A DNA stretch of 64,000 nt from Haloterrigena gelatinilytica (GCF_013342145.1 NZ_JABUQZ010000001.1:868001-932000); one strand, 5' to 3'. Positions 37,401 to 47,213 are shown, counted from the stretch's first letter. Numbers and translations: made by a program. The notes: generated from the sequence alone by a model not told the origin.

Positions 37401-37858
37401 GGTGAGTCACCATTCGTTTCCGTGCGTCGGGCGGGTCGTGAGAGCAGCCGCGATCCATCGACCGTAACGTAGGCCACGCCCTCGCCGGCAGCGTGGCGGC
37501 GATCCCGCGAGGGATCGTCACCACGACAGCTGGCGGCATCGCCGCCAGCCCGGTCTGCGGCGGCGGACGATTCGTCCGCCGTTGCAGGTTGAGTGTCGGC
37601 CAGTTTGGACGCGGTCCCCGACCCCTTCTCGAGGTCGGCGGCGTCATCTGTGATCGCGAACTCGAACGTCGAGCCCGATTTCGGTACCATCACCACCCGA
37701 GACTCGCCGTTCTCACGAACCTCTACGGAGAGGGTGTTGGTCGTCTCGATGACGACCCGCCCCTCGAGACCCTCCCGGGAGGCGTCGTCGCTCTCGACGA
37801 CGCGGACGGGAAGTCCGTTGAGCTCGTGTCGCGGCAGCGTCTCGGGTGTCAGTGGCAT
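37391..37858 (-). CDS. rnp1: Ribonuclease P protein component 1 (Rpp29/Pop4)
   Basis: A 155-aa protein of the RNase P holoenzyme, which trims tRNA 5' ends. The Sm-like core is split: residues 1-71 ([47 protein letters not shown]) and 127-155 ([21 protein letters not shown]). Between them lies an about 50-residue Ala/Asp/Ser insertion, encoded partly by three perfect palindromes. Haloarchaeal relatives I know are near 95-110 aa, so the insertion is exceptional, though it keeps the frame. The start ATG at 37858 follows uL29 by 7 nt. Confidence 0.85.
   Translation of the reverse strand: MPLTPETLPRHELNGLPVRVVESDDASREGLEGRVVIETTNTLSVEVRENGESRVVMVPKSGSTFEFAITDDAADLEKGSGTASKLADTQPATADESSAAADRAGGDAASCRGDDPSRDRRHAAGEGVAYVTVDGSRLLSRPARRTETNGDSPWQ
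37501..37581. repeat. Three palindromes inside the rnp1 coding region
   Basis: GATCCC-GCGA-GGGATC (37501-37516), CTGGCGGC-ATC-GCCGCCAG (37530-37548) and CGGCGGACGA-T-TCGTCCGCCG (37561-37581) are each perfect inverted repeats. The last extends by six more pairs, two of them wobble. They fall exactly in the segment that splits the conserved Rpp29 core, and their total length keeps the reading frame. Confidence 0.75.
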
Positions 37859-37865
37859 CTGTGTG

Positions 37866-38084
37866 TTATTCGTCGGCTTCGTCCAGGTCGCCTTCCTCGC
37901 GCTGGATCGTCTTGATCCGCGCGATGGTGCGGCCGAGCTCGCCGATGCGGCCCGGGTTCTCCGGGGCGCCACCGGCGGCGAGGACGGACTTCTGGTTCAG
38001 CAGTTCGGTCTCGAGTTCCTCAAGCTCCTCCTGCCGTTCGGCGGGCGTCATGTCGCGGATCTCGTCGACGTGGAGGATCGCCAT
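37866..38084 (-). CDS. rpl29: 50S ribosomal protein L29 (uL29)
   Basis: A 72-aa two-helix protein ([55 protein letters not shown]). It sits by the exit tunnel and binds SRP/chaperones by analogy. It overlaps the uS3 stop by 1 nt. Confidence 0.94.
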   Translation of the reverse strand: MAILHVDEIRDMTPAERQEELEELETELLNQKSVLAAGGAPENPGRIGELGRTIARIKTIQREEGDLDEADE

Positions 38085-39040
38085 CAGGCGTCACCTCCCT
38101 CGTCTTCGTCCGCGTCGGCATCGGCGTCGGCCTCCTCGTCCATCTCGGCGACGAGTTCTTCAGCCTCGGCTTCGACGTCTTCCTCGAGCTCGTCCAGATC
38201 CTCCTCGATCGGGGACTCGTCGGGGATTTCGACGTCTTCCTCGTCCTCGCCGGCGACCTCCTCCTCGATGACTTCCTCGACGGACTCCTCGTCGATCTCG
38301 GGTTCGGTCTCGACGGCGTCGTCGGCCGAGGCCTCGGCGCCTTCGGCGCTGGCTTCGGCTTCCTCGGGTTCGCCCTCGAGGAGTTCCTCGACGCCCTCGG
38401 CCTCGTTGGCCTCGACGGCATCGGGGACGAGTTCCTCGGGATCCATCTCTTCGTGGATCTCGAAGTCGTCGGGGAGTTCGGCTCCCGGCGGGATGATCTT
38501 GACGTCGACACCGATGGTGCCGAGTTTCATCACCGCGACGCCCTGGCCGTGGTCGACGACCTCTTCGGCGGGCTCGCCGTTGTGCTTGATGTAGCCGCGG
38601 TTGAACTTCTCGACGCGCGATCGGGCACCGGTGACCTTCCCGGAGAGGACGATCTCGGCGCCGAGCGCGCCGGCTTCCATGATCCGGTCGATCGTCGTGT
38701 GACCGGCCTTACGGAAGTACCAGCCGCGCTCGAGCGCGTTGGCCAGTCGGTCCGCGACGATCCGCGCGTTGAGGTCGGGTTCCTCGACCTCCTGGACGTC
38801 GATCTGGGGGTCCTCGAGGTTGAACTTCTCTTCGAGGGCCGTCGTGACCTTCCGGATGTTCTCGCCGCCCTTGCCGATGACCATCCCGGGCTTCTCGGCC
38901 TTGAGGACGATCTGGGTTCCCATCGGCGTCTTGGCGACGTCCATGCCACCGTAGCCCGCGCGGCCGAGCTCTTCCTGGAAGAACTCGTCGATCTGAGACC
39001 GCTGCAGGCCGTTTTCGATGAACTGTTGTTCGTCAGCCAT
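38084..39040 (-). CDS. rps3: 30S ribosomal protein S3 (uS3) with long acidic tail
   Basis: A 318-aa protein. The KH domain ([22 protein letters not shown]) and the S3 C-domain ([46 protein letters not shown]) make up residues 1-200. The last about 110 residues are almost pure Glu/Asp/Ala/Val, a long halophilic tail absent from non-halophilic homologues. S3 guards the mRNA entry. The tail makes the ORF compositionally biased, but no frameshift is suspected. Confidence 0.95.
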   Translation of the reverse strand: MADEQQFIENGLQRSQIDEFFQEELGRAGYGGMDVAKTPMGTQIVLKAEKPGMVIGKGGENIRKVTTALEEKFNLEDPQIDVQEVEEPDLNARIVADRLANALERGWYFRKAGHTTIDRIMEAGALGAEIVLSGKVTGARSRVEKFNRGYIKHNGEPAEEVVDHGQGVAVMKLGTIGVDVKIIPPGAELPDDFEIHEEMDPEELVPDAVEANEAEGVEELLEGEPEEAEASAEGAEASADDAVETEPEIDEESVEEVIEEEVAGEDEEDVEIPDESPIEEDLDELEEDVEAEAEELVAEMDEEADADADADEDEGGDA

Positions 39041-39519
39041 TAGCTATCACCTTCTTCGTCCTCTGGTTGCTCGCTGACCACGATCTCGACGTCGACCTCC
39101 GGCGTGTTCCACGAGGACGCCCGCCCCATCGCGCGGGGCTTGCGGCCGACGGACTCGCCGACCTTGTGGGCGGCGACGTGGACGATCTCCATCGAGGCGC
39201 CGTCGAATCCCTGGTGGTCGGCGTTGGCCTCGACGTTCTCGAGCAGGTCGAGGAACTCCCCCGAGACCTTCTCGGGGTACTTGCCGGCGTCCCAGCCGTC
39301 GATGTCCGATCGGTGACCGGCACCGGCGTTGTGGGACTTGAACGGGACCGACTCCTCCTCGTCGATGACGCGCTGGAGGTACTCCTGAGCGTCCTCGACG
39401 GTGCGGCCCTTGATCGCGCGAGCGACCTCTTTGCTGTGCTTGTGGCTCATGTGACGCTCCCGGAGCATCGCTTTCGCGGTCTCGTCCGGGTCCGCGTCGA
39501 CTGAGTAGTTGATTCCCAT
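39040..39519 (-). CDS. rpl22: 50S ribosomal protein L22 (uL22)
   Basis: A 159-aa protein with archaeal L17/L22 features: [49 protein letters not shown] and the tunnel-lining hairpin region [23 protein letters not shown]. It overlaps uS3 by 1 nt and follows uS19 by 7 nt. Confidence 0.95.
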   Translation of the reverse strand: MGINYSVDADPDETAKAMLRERHMSHKHSKEVARAIKGRTVEDAQEYLQRVIDEEESVPFKSHNAGAGHRSDIDGWDAGKYPEKVSGEFLDLLENVEANADHQGFDGASMEIVHVAAHKVGESVGRKPRAMGRASSWNTPEVDVEIVVSEQPEDEEGDS

Positions 39520-39526
39520 ACGATGA

Positions 39527-39949
39527 TCACTTCAGTGGGACGAACTTCGAGGATCGAGTCGCGCCGATCCCGGCCTGTCCGTGCTCGACGGACGTGCGGG
39601 TCAGCTGGAACTCGCCGAGATAGTGTCCGATCATCTCGGGTTCGACGCGGACGCGCTCGAACGCCTGGCCGGTGTAGACCTCGAAGGTCAGCCCGACGAA
39701 CTCCGGCAGGATCGGCATATCCCGAAGGTGCGTTCGGATCGGCGCGTTCGCCGTCTCTTCCTCTTCTTTCTCGCGGGCCTCCTCGAGCAGCTTCTGCTTC
39801 TCGACGGAGAGACCGCGTTCGATACTTCGCCGCTGGCGAGCGGGGAGCAGTTCCGCAACTTCCTCGAGCTCCATCGCCTGCAGCTCCTCGAGCGTGTGAC
39901 CGCGGTAGGTGAACTCACCTTCGCGGCCGGTTCGGTACTCCTGACTCAT
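39527..39949 (-). CDS. rps19: 30S ribosomal protein S19 (uS19)
   Basis: A 140-aa archaeal S19 (eukaryotic S15 type): [34 protein letters not shown] at the N-terminus and the conserved [35 protein letters not shown] at the C-terminus. It overlaps uL2 by 4 nt. Confidence 0.95.
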   Translation of the reverse strand: MSQEYRTGREGEFTYRGHTLEELQAMELEEVAELLPARQRRSIERGLSVEKQKLLEEAREKEEEETANAPIRTHLRDMPILPEFVGLTFEVYTGQAFERVRVEPEMIGHYLGEFQLTRTSVEHGQAGIGATRSSKFVPLK

Positions 39950-40668
39950 TTGTTTCCACCTCGGCCGGTACGACGCGAGGAAATGTCACCCACCTTCCGT
40001 CCCGGCGGGGCGTCCCGCGAGACGGACTTGGGTTTGCCGGGGTGCTGTCGGCCGCCGCCACCGAACGGGTGGTCGACGGCGTTCATCGCGACACCGCGGA
40101 CGCGGGGCCACTTGGTGCCCCGGGCTTTCATCTTGTGGTGCTTGTTACCCGCCTTGACCATCGGCTTCTCCGTGCGGCCACCGCCGGCGACGACGCCGAT
40201 GGTGGCTCGACACTGCGGATCGAGGCGCTTGACCTCGCCGCTGGGAAGCTGGATGACCGCGGCGTTGCGGTCGTGGGTGATCAGGTCCGCGTTGACGCCC
40301 GACGCGCGAGCGAACCGACCGCCGTCGCCGGGGTTGGCTTCGACGTTACAGACCGGGACCCCTTCCGGGATCTCCGCGAGCGGGAGCGTGTTGCCCGGCT
40401 TGATCTCCGCGGAGACGCCGACCTGGATCTCCTCGCCGACGCCGATGCCTTCCGGCGCGAGGACGAGGCGCTGGTCGCCGTCCTCGAACTCGATGGCGGC
40501 GACGGGCGCCGATCGCGCGGGGTCGTGTTCGATGTCCACGACCGTCCCGCGAACGACGTCGTCGTCCTCGGACTTCTTGTGATCGAGTTCCGCCTTGTAG
40601 CGGTGCGAAGGGGCACGGAACGTCGAGGTCCCGCGACCGCGTCGCTGTCCTTGAATGCGTCGTCCCAT
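39946..40668 (-). CDS. rpl2: 50S ribosomal protein L2 (uL2)
   Basis: A 240-aa protein required for peptidyl-transferase centre assembly. The motif [37 protein letters not shown] contains the conserved histidine linked to peptidyl transfer. The start is [25 protein letters not shown], typical of archaea. It follows uL23 by 2 nt. Confidence 0.96.
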   Translation of the reverse strand: MGRRIQGQRRGRGTSTFRAPSHRYKAELDHKKSEDDDVVRGTVVDIEHDPARSAPVAAIEFEDGDQRLVLAPEGIGVGEEIQVGVSAEIKPGNTLPLAEIPEGVPVCNVEANPGDGGRFARASGVNADLITHDRNAAVIQLPSGEVKRLDPQCRATIGVVAGGGRTEKPMVKAGNKHHKMKARGTKWPRVRGVAMNAVDHPFGGGGRQHPGKPKSVSRDAPPGRKVGDISSRRTGRGGNK

Positions 40669-40670
40669 TC

Positions 40671-40925
40671 TTAGAACACCCCGATTCGCGAAGCGACTTC
40701 CTGTGCGTCGTCCTCCTCGTCGAGGCGGACGACCGCTTTCTTTTTACCCTTCATCGTTACCTGCGTGTTGATGTCCTGTACCGAGATCTCGAAGCGCTCT
40801 TCGATCTCGTCGCGGATCTCCGGTTTGGACGCGTCCGGGTTGACGACGAACTGGAGCTTGTTCTCGAAGTCCATGTCGTTCATCGCCTTCTCGGTCACGA
40901 GGGGGTGTTCGATGATCGAACTCAT
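40671..40925 (-). CDS. rpl23: 50S ribosomal protein L23 (uL23)
   Basis: An 84-aa protein of archaeal length with IIEHPLVTEKAMNDMDFENKLQFVVNPDASKPEIRDEIEERF and the NTQVTMKGKKKAVVRL block. It sits at the tunnel exit and binds SRP by analogy. It overlaps uL4 by 4 nt. Confidence 0.95.
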   Translation of the reverse strand: MSSIIEHPLVTEKAMNDMDFENKLQFVVNPDASKPEIRDEIEERFEISVQDINTQVTMKGKKKAVVRLDEEDDAQEVASRIGVF

Positions 40926-41674
40926 CGGTCGGCCACCTCCTCGAGTGCGCTCTCGGTCCAGACGGTCAGTCGACCCGGCTGTGCGCCGGGCGCGAGATCC
41001 TCCGCGTTGACCTCCGCGGCCGTCGTCACGTCGGCGCCGGCGAGGTTCCGGGCCGCGCGGGACGGGCCGGTCTCGCTGGAGGTGACGAAGAGGATCGACG
41101 TCGGCGTCTTGTACTTCCGGCCGCGGGCTTTCCCCTGCCCGGATCGGACGCTGCGACCCTCGTCTGCGCGTTCGATGTCGTCTGCGAGGCCGGTGGCCTC
41201 GAGGAAGTCGACGACCTCACGGGTCTTCTGGAGGTCCTCGAACTCGTCGTCGACGACGACGGGCAGCTCGAGGTCACCGTCGAACTCGTGGCCGCGCTCG
41301 GCGACGAGCTCGGCGTCGGTCGTCGCAGCGATGGCGCTGCGGACGGCCAGCTTCTTTGCTTTCGTGTTGATCGATTCGGACTGGTCCTTCTCGGCTTTCG
41401 GCGGGTGGGCCTTGCGTCCCTTGACGGTCTGGGGAACGCGGCGACCGCGTCCTTCCTGTCGGGGGACGTGGGCCATCCCGCGGCCGCTACCGAACGATTC
41501 GGCCGGCGTTCGAAGGCCGGCGAACTCGTCGGCGCCGTAGTCCTGTTTCCGGTTTGCCTGGGCGACGCGAACGGCGCGGGCGATCAGGTCCGGGCGGTAC
41601 TGGGTCTCGAAGACCGCCGGGAGCTCGACCGAGTCCGCTTCGGCGCCGTCCAGGTCGCGTACTGTTGCTTCCAT
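40922..41674 (-). CDS. rpl4: 50S ribosomal protein L4 (uL4)
   Basis: A 250-aa archaeal L4 with its tunnel loop (ESFGSGRGMAHVPRQEGRGRRVPQTVKGRKAHPP) and the C-terminal GRKYKTPTSILFVTSSETGPSRAARNLAGADVTTAAEVN. In bacteria L4 controls its own operon; no such site is evident here. It follows uL3 by 3 nt. Confidence 0.95.
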   Translation of the reverse strand: MEATVRDLDGAEADSVELPAVFETQYRPDLIARAVRVAQANRKQDYGADEFAGLRTPAESFGSGRGMAHVPRQEGRGRRVPQTVKGRKAHPPKAEKDQSESINTKAKKLAVRSAIAATTDAELVAERGHEFDGDLELPVVVDDEFEDLQKTREVVDFLEATGLADDIERADEGRSVRSGQGKARGRKYKTPTSILFVTSSETGPSRAARNLAGADVTTAAEVNAEDLAPGAQPGRLTVWTESALEEVADR

Positions 41675-41677
41675 GTG

Positions 41678-42697
41678 TTATCCCTGGTTAGATGCGGTGG
41701 AGACGTACCGGACCTCGGGATCGAGGCGCGGCTGGTCTCCGGGTCGGATCGCCGGCCGGAAGCGCACGAGGCGCTGTTCCGGTCCGGGGAGCGAGCCCTT
41801 GATCAGCGCGTGCGGTCCGTCGACTTCGCCGTAGTTGACGAAGCCGCCGTCGACCGTCGCGTCGGCGCCGTCGCCGATGTCGACGAGGCGCTTGTTCAGT
41901 TCCGTCCGCTGGTGGTAGCCGGTCTGCCCCTGCTGGGGGACCGTCGACCGAACGCGGGACGGGTTCCAGGGACCGAGGTTCCCGATGCGGCGGCGCCATC
42001 CCTGCCGGGCGTGCTTGCCCTTTCGTTTCTGGACGCCCCATCGCTTGACGGGACCCTGCGTCCCTTTCCCTTTCGTGACGCCGCTCGCGTCGACGTACTC
42101 GCCGGCGCGGAAGACGTCGTTCATGACGTGCTCGCCACCGTCTGCGACGGTCTCGAGCGCGAAGTCGACGCGGTCCTCGACGGAACCGCCGCCGACGCGC
42201 GTCTCCATCACGTCCGGTTTCTTCTTGGGGACCGAGGGAATCTCGGACGGAACCGTGTGCGTGATGACGCGAACGTCGTCGACGCGTCCCTCCTCGAGGA
42301 GGCCGCGAAGTTCGTCTTCGGCGGCGTCGGTGTCGTAGTCGTCACCGGGGATGTCGAGGACGCGATCGAGTTCGGGGACGAACTCGTCGGTCCAGACCTC
42401 GGTGACCGGCTTCATGCCGTACGGCGTTTCTTCGTACGCTCGCAGAGCGACGGCGCGCATGGGCGGCGTCTCCACGATCGTCACGGGGACGGTCTGTTCC
42501 ATCCCCTCGGTCGGCGAGTTCGCTTTATCGTCGACCATGACGACGTGGGTCATGCCGGCCTTATAGCCCGCGAAACCCTGGAGCGTCGGCTGTCCTTCGT
42601 CGTCCGGCCACGAGTTGAAGCGCGGGACCTCGCTGGTCGCACGCTTTCGTGGGCCGAACCCGAGTGAGCCTTTGCGTGGTGAATTTGCTTGTGGCAT
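41678..42697 (-). CDS. rpl3: 50S ribosomal protein L3 (uL3)
   Basis: A 339-aa archaeal L3: NSPRKGSLGFGPRKRATSEVPRFNSWP, GFAGYKAGMTHVVMVDD and the VTKGKGTQGPVKRWGVQKRKGKHARQGWRRRIGNLGPWNPSRVRSTVPQQGQTGYHQRTELNK region that reaches the peptidyl-transferase centre. It is the first ribosomal gene of the operon, 4 nt after the SPOUT methyltransferase gene. Confidence 0.96.
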   Translation of the reverse strand: MPQANSPRKGSLGFGPRKRATSEVPRFNSWPDDEGQPTLQGFAGYKAGMTHVVMVDDKANSPTEGMEQTVPVTIVETPPMRAVALRAYEETPYGMKPVTEVWTDEFVPELDRVLDIPGDDYDTDAAEDELRGLLEEGRVDDVRVITHTVPSEIPSVPKKKPDVMETRVGGGSVEDRVDFALETVADGGEHVMNDVFRAGEYVDASGVTKGKGTQGPVKRWGVQKRKGKHARQGWRRRIGNLGPWNPSRVRSTVPQQGQTGYHQRTELNKRLVDIGDGADATVDGGFVNYGEVDGPHALIKGSLPGPEQRLVRFRPAIRPGDQPRLDPEVRYVSTASNQG

Positions 42698-42701
42698 TCT
42701 A

Positions 42702-43607
42702 TCACTCTCTCAGTGAGAGGGGCGCGAGGGTAGCGAACAGAGCCTCCTCCGTTCGCACCACCTCGCTCCCTTGGTCCGGAACCGTGTTTAGCCAGAGGTC
42801 GAACCCCGGATCGGCTGTGGGTTCGACTCCGTCATCGGCTGCGTCGTCCCGGTCGGACGACGGTTCGATCGCGTCGCCTTGTCCCGACGACGCTTCGATG
42901 GCCGATGCCTCGATTCCGAGGATAGCAGGCAGCCCTCTCTCGGGCGCGCCGAAGGCGACGGTCATCCCGTCGCCCTCGATACGTCCGGCCAGCGTCCCGA
43001 GCCGCCCGACGGTGAGCTCTTCACCGAATCGGGAGGCCGCGATGCGGACGCCGGCGTCCTCACGGCCGAGTGCTGTCTGCAGGTCCGTCCGCTCGACGGA
43101 AAGCCCCGGAAGGGGCTCGTCGACGAGCTTCGCCCGGACCGGTCGTCGCGAAGAGATCCTGACGGTCACGCGCTCCCCCTCCTCGACCGCCATTTTCGGC
43201 GGTACGTTGAGGGAGATCGGGTGTTGCAGTCCGCAATTGACCCGGACGCGCCCTTCAGGTCCGACCTCGGTCACGATCCCTTGTCTTGACGACCCCGAAC
43301 CGGTAGATTCGGAGCCGGTCTGTGACATGGCGCGGAGCGGCGGCAAGACGCCCGCGTACTCCAGTTCGTCCCGCATCCCCCAGGCCTCGTTGCGGAGGTA
43401 GGGGGGCGTTGCGGCGTACCGCAGGACGGTGCTTACGAACCCGCCGTCGAATCGCCCGGTTTCGCCGTCCCGGTCCGGGTAGACGATCAGGCGATCGGCC
43501 CGGAAGATCGTCGCCGCGCGGGCGACGTAACCGAGTTTGCGAGTCGCCTCGCGTTTGTCCTCGGCTTCCCGGGTGAGTGACGACGGAACGAGTACGCTGA
43601 CGGTCAT
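42702..43607 (-). CDS. SPOUT-family putative RNA methyltransferase (COG2106-like)
   Basis: A 301-aa protein that heads the S10 operon. The N-terminal segment VLVPSSLTREAEDKREATRKLGYVARAATIFRADRLIVYPD and the late VGRLGTLAGRIEGDGMTVAFGAPERGLPAILG fit the SPOUT superfamily group (DUF171/COG2106), with an internal OB-like insertion (GIVTEVGPEGRVRVNCGLQHPISL). Members are proposed N3-uridine rRNA methyltransferases. A run of Asp/Ser-rich codons near residues 235-265 is an added acidic loop. Placement with ribosomal genes supports an rRNA target, which remains inferred. Confidence 0.8.
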   Translation of the reverse strand: MTVSVLVPSSLTREAEDKREATRKLGYVARAATIFRADRLIVYPDRDGETGRFDGGFVSTVLRYAATPPYLRNEAWGMRDELEYAGVLPPLRAMSQTGSESTGSGSSRQGIVTEVGPEGRVRVNCGLQHPISLNVPPKMAVEEGERVTVRISSRRPVRAKLVDEPLPGLSVERTDLQTALGREDAGVRIAASRFGEELTVGRLGTLAGRIEGDGMTVAFGAPERGLPAILGIEASAIEASSGQGDAIEPSSDRDDAADDGVEPTADPGFDLWLNTVPDQGSEVVRTEEALFATLAPLSLRE

Positions 43608-43663
43608 GCCGAAACGCTTCGGCGCCGCGTCACTAGACTGTAGCGATGTCTTGCGGAGGGGAT

Positions 43664-43670
43664 CTTAAAA
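43664..43670 (-). promoter_or_regulatory. TATA-like box upstream of the S10-spc operon
   Basis: TTTTAAG on the minus strand lies about 57 nt before the ATG at 43607, implying a leader of about 30 nt. It is the only AT-rich element in the GC-rich 43608-43700 stretch, so it probably drives the whole block from the methyltransferase through secY. Confidence 0.5.
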
Positions 43671-43840
43671 GGATAGCGGATTCGATTGCGGCTGATAACG
43701 CCTCACACCCCCGAATTCGTGCCGTGCGGGCACACACTCACCGCCAGTGATTGGTAACTGTCAGCACGTCTTCGACGGCCGTCGCGAGCGCGCGAGCAGC
43801 GGATCGTTACCGCGGCGGGTCGAGCGCCCCATTCCGAGGA

Positions 43841-43846
43841 ATTTTA
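43841..43846 (+). promoter_or_regulatory. TATA-like box of the histidine kinase gene
   Basis: ATTTTA lies about 30 nt before the ATG at 43875, consistent with a leaderless transcript. It lies about 170 nt from the divergent S10 operon promoter; the two appear independent. Confidence 0.5.
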
Positions 43847-43874
43847 CCGCTATGTCACAGACGGTCACGGTAGC

Positions 43875-46800
43875 ATGGAATCGCCCTCGCCGATCGAGGC
43901 GGAACTCGAGAGCCGACTTCGGCAACAGGAGGCGGTCGCGGAACTCGGACAGCGGGCGCTGGAACCGGCCGACCTCGACGGGCTGATCGACGACGCAGCC
44001 GCGGCCGTCACCGACGCGCTGGGTGCCGAGTACTGCGGCGTGCTCGAGGTGCTCCCGGACGGGGACGGGGACGCGGCCTCGTTGCGAGGGGGCGTCGGCT
44101 GGCGTTCGGGCGTCGTCGGATCGACGACCGTCCCCGCGGGTCGGGAGTCGCTGGTCGGCGTCACGCTGCGCACCGACGACCCGGTGATCGTCGAAGATCG
44201 ACGATGCGACGGGGCCGTCTTCGACGCCGAGTTGCTCGCCAGTCACGACGTTACCAGCGGCATCAGCGTCCCCGTCGGCTCGGCCGGCGAGCCGTGGGGC
44301 GTCCTCGGGGCCTACTCGAGCGACCAGCGGACGTTTACCGAGCGCGACGCGACGTTTCTCCGCGGCGTCGCGAACGTCATCGCGGGGGCGATCGACCGCG
44401 CGGAGAATGACCGACGCCTGCGCGAGCGCGAGGCGAGACTCGAGCGGTACACGGAGTACACCGACGGCATCCTCGACGCGGTCGACGACGTGTTCTACGT
44501 CGTCGACGAGACGGGCGACGTCCAGCGGTGGAACGAGACGCTGAACGCGGTCACCGGCTACACCGACGCGGAGATCGAATCGATGCGGGCCCTGGAGTTC
44601 ATCGCCGAGGAGGACCGCGAGCGAGCCGCCGAGGAGATCCGGGCGGTCTTCGAAACCGGAAGCGCGCGACTCGAGGTGGGGCTGCTGACCAAAGGCGGCG
44701 AGCGGATCCCCTACGAGTTCGTCGCCGTCGGACTCGAGAATCCCGAGGGAACGCGCGTGCTGGCCGGTATCGGGCGCGACGTCACCGAGCGGAAGCAACG
44801 CGAGCGGGAACTGGCCAAGTACGAGACGATCGTCGAGACGATGTCCGACGGGATCTACGTGAAAGGCGAGGACGGCCGGTTCACGATGGTCAACGAGGCG
44901 TACGCTCGAATGACCGGCTACGACCGCGGGGACCTGGTCGGCGAACACGCCTCCCTCGTCGTCGACGAGGCCGCGATCGAGGAGTCGAAAAAGCGACTGA
45001 CGACGGCCGGCGAAGGGAAGTCGGACGTCGAGAACCCCGTCATGGAAGCGAAACTGCAGCGGGCCGACGGGGATCGCGTTCCCGTCGAAGGGACGTTCGC
45101 GACGCGACGGACGGAAGACGGCCGACAGGAAGAGATCGGCGTCGTCCGGGACATCACCGAACGGAAGCGCCGAGAGCAGGAACGTCGACGCGTCGTGCGG
45201 GCGCTCGAGGCCGCCCGCGAGGGGATCAGCCTGCTCGACGAGAACGGCGCGTTCATCTACGTCAACGACGCGTACGCGGAGACGTTCCGATACGAGCCCG
45301 AGGAGATGATCGGCGAACACTGGGACGACCTCGGGATCGAAGCCGATTCGTCCCGCTTCGTCGACGACATTCTGCCGCGCATCTCGGCGGAGGGACAGTG
45401 GTCCGGGACGACGACCTGCGTACGCAGCGACGGCACCACCTTCCTCTCCCAGCACTCGCTGACCGAGACCGACGACGGCGAACTCATCTGCCTCGTTCGG
45501 GACATCACCGAGCAACGGGAGCGCGAGCGGGATCTGCAGGCGGTTCGAACGCAACTGGACATCGCGACCGAAGCCGCGTCCGTCGGGATCTGGACCTGGG
45601 ACGTTCGGGAGGACGTCGTCACCGCCGACGACTATCTCGCCTCGACGTACGGCATGGATCCGGAGCTGGCCGCCGACGGCGCACCGATGGACGCCTTCTA
45701 CGAATCGATCCACGAGGACGACCGGGCCCGGACGCGGGAGCGACTCGAGCGCGCCGTCGAAGAGACGGGCGAACTCGAGGCCGAATACCGCGTTCGGGAC
45801 GCGAACGGCGACCTCGTGTGGGTCGTCGCCCGCGGCGAGGTCGAGTACGACGACGACGGTACCCCCGTCCGACTGGACGGGGCGATCTCGGATATCACCG
45901 AGCTGAAACGCCGCGAACGACAGCTCGAGGAGTCCGAACGCCGCTACCGGACGCTGGCCGAGCACTTCCCGAACGGCGCGGTCGGCGTGTACGACGAGAA
46001 CCTCCGGTACACGCTGATCGAGGGCGCGGTTCTGGGCGATACGCTTCCCGAGGCGGAGCAGATGGAAGGCGAACGAATGTCGGCGGTCTTTCCGGACGAC
46101 GTCTGCAGACAACTGGCCCCGCTGTACCGAGCCGCCATCGAGGACGGCGAGACCGACAGCACGACGATCACGTTCGACGGCGAACACTGGCAGATCTGGG
46201 CGGCGCCGCTACGGGACGCCGACGGCGAGATCTTCGCCGGGCTGAGCCTCGCACAGGAGATCACCGAACGGGTCGAACGCGAGCGGCGGCTCGAGGAACT
46301 GATCGATCGACTCGAGGAGTCCAACGAGCGCTTAGAGCAGTTCGCCTACGCGGCCAGCCACGACCTCCAGGAACCCCTGCGGATGGTCTCGAGCTATCTC
46401 CGGTTGATCGAGAGCCGATACGCGGACGTCCTGGACGAGGACGGCCGGGAGTTCATCGACTTCGCGGTCGACGGCGCCGAGCGCATGCGCGACATGATCG
46501 ACGGCCTGCTGGCGTACTCCCGCGTCGAGAGGGGCGGCGATCCGTTCGAACCCGTCGATCTGGACGGCGTTCTCGAAAACGTCCTCGAGGATCTCCAGGT
46601 CCGGATCGAGGAAACGGACGCCGAGATCTCCGCCGAGGAGCTGCCCCGCGTGGCGGGCGACCGCGATCAGTTGCGCCAACTGTTCCAGAACCTCCTGGAG
46701 AACGCCCTCGAGTACAGCGGCGACGAGCCGCCGCGCGTTCACGTTTCCGCCCGCCGACGCGCGGGCAGGGACGACCGCTGGGTGATCGCCGTCCGGGACG

Positions 46801-47015
46801 AGGGGATCGGGATCGATCCCGACGACGCCGACGAGATCTTCGAGGTGTTCGAGAGCCTCCACTCACGGGGCGAGCACGACGGTACCGGCATCGGACTCGC
46901 GCTGTGCGAGCGGATCGTCGAGCGCCACGGCGGCGAGATCCGTCTCGAGTCCGAGCCCGGTGAGGGGTCGACGTTCGCGGTGACGCTTCCGGCGGCGGAC
47001 AAGCGCGAGCCGTGA
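43875..47015 (+). CDS. GAF-PAS5 sensor histidine kinase
   Basis: A 1046-aa soluble kinase with no transmembrane segment. In order: GAF (about residues 20-175), five PAS/PAC modules (starting near 192, 314, 439, 553 and 689; each ends in a VRDITE/ISDITE-type linker), the HisKA helix with phospho-acceptor H829 (AYAASHDLQEPLRMVSSYL), and HATPase_c (about 922-1040) with the N box LFQNLLENALEYS and glycine boxes VRDEGIGI and GTGIGLAL. It is a cytosolic sensor, probably for redox, light or small ligands. No response regulator is adjacent, so it is an orphan kinase. It is transcribed away from the S10 operon. Confidence 0.92.
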   Translation: MESPSPIEAELESRLRQQEAVAELGQRALEPADLDGLIDDAAAAVTDALGAEYCGVLEVLPDGDGDAASLRGGVGWRSGVVGSTTVPAGRESLVGVTLRTDDPVIVEDRRCDGAVFDAELLASHDVTSGISVPVGSAGEPWGVLGAYSSDQRTFTERDATFLRGVANVIAGAIDRAENDRRLREREARLERYTEYTDGILDAVDDVFYVVDETGDVQRWNETLNAVTGYTDAEIESMRALEFIAEEDRERAAEEIRAVFETGSARLEVGLLTKGGERIPYEFVAVGLENPEGTRVLAGIGRDVTERKQRERELAKYETIVETMSDGIYVKGEDGRFTMVNEAYARMTGYDRGDLVGEHASLVVDEAAIEESKKRLTTAGEGKSDVENPVMEAKLQRADGDRVPVEGTFATRRTEDGRQEEIGVVRDITERKRREQERRRVVRALEAAREGISLLDENGAFIYVNDAYAETFRYEPEEMIGEHWDDLGIEADSSRFVDDILPRISAEGQWSGTTTCVRSDGTTFLSQHSLTETDDGELICLVRDITEQRERERDLQAVRTQLDIATEAASVGIWTWDVREDVVTADDYLASTYGMDPELAADGAPMDAFYESIHEDDRARTRERLERAVEETGELEAEYRVRDANGDLVWVVARGEVEYDDDGTPVRLDGAISDITELKRRERQLEESERRYRTLAEHFPNGAVGVYDENLRYTLIEGAVLGDTLPEAEQMEGERMSAVFPDDVCRQLAPLYRAAIEDGETDSTTITFDGEHWQIWAAPLRDADGEIFAGLSLAQEITERVERERRLEELIDRLEESNERLEQFAYAASHDLQEPLRMVSSYLRLIESRYADVLDEDGREFIDFAVDGAERMRDMIDGLLAYSRVERGGDPFEPVDLDGVLENVLEDLQVRIEETDAEISAEELPRVAGDRDQLRQLFQNLLENALEYSGDEPPRVHVSARRRAGRDDRWVIAVRDEGIGIDPDDADEIFEVFESLHSRGEHDGTGIGLALCERIVERHGGEIRLESEPGEGSTFAVTLPAADKREP

Positions 47016-47142
47016 GCCCCGCCGACCCGTCGTCCGATTTCGCAACCCGGCATCGGGGTCGAACGCGTGTGTCTCCCTACCGATACCGGGTCGATTCGCA
47101 ACCCTTATACATCTATCCCGGTGTAGGTGTAAGTGCAGCAGG

Positions 47143-47213
47143 GCGCTGGTAGTGTAGTGGTATCACGTGACCTTGCCATGGTCACAACCGGGGTTCAAAT
47201 CCCCGCCAGCGCA
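47143..47213 (+). tRNA. tRNA-Gly (anticodon GCC), copy 1
   Basis: Acceptor GCGCTGG pairs with CCAGCGC plus discriminator A. The D arm is around AGTGTAGTGGTATCAC, the anticodon stem-loop TGACC-TTGCCAT-GGTCA has anticodon GCC, and the T arm is CGGGG-TTCAAAT-CCCCG. A TATA-like CTTATAC lies about 38 nt upstream (47104-47110). No intron, no encoded CCA. It reads GGC/GGU glycine codons. Confidence 0.95.

Noticed and set aside
43761-46187. 808-codon minus-strand frame opposite the histidine kinase
   Set aside because: Antisense shadow; the plus-strand kinase has complete domain motifs.
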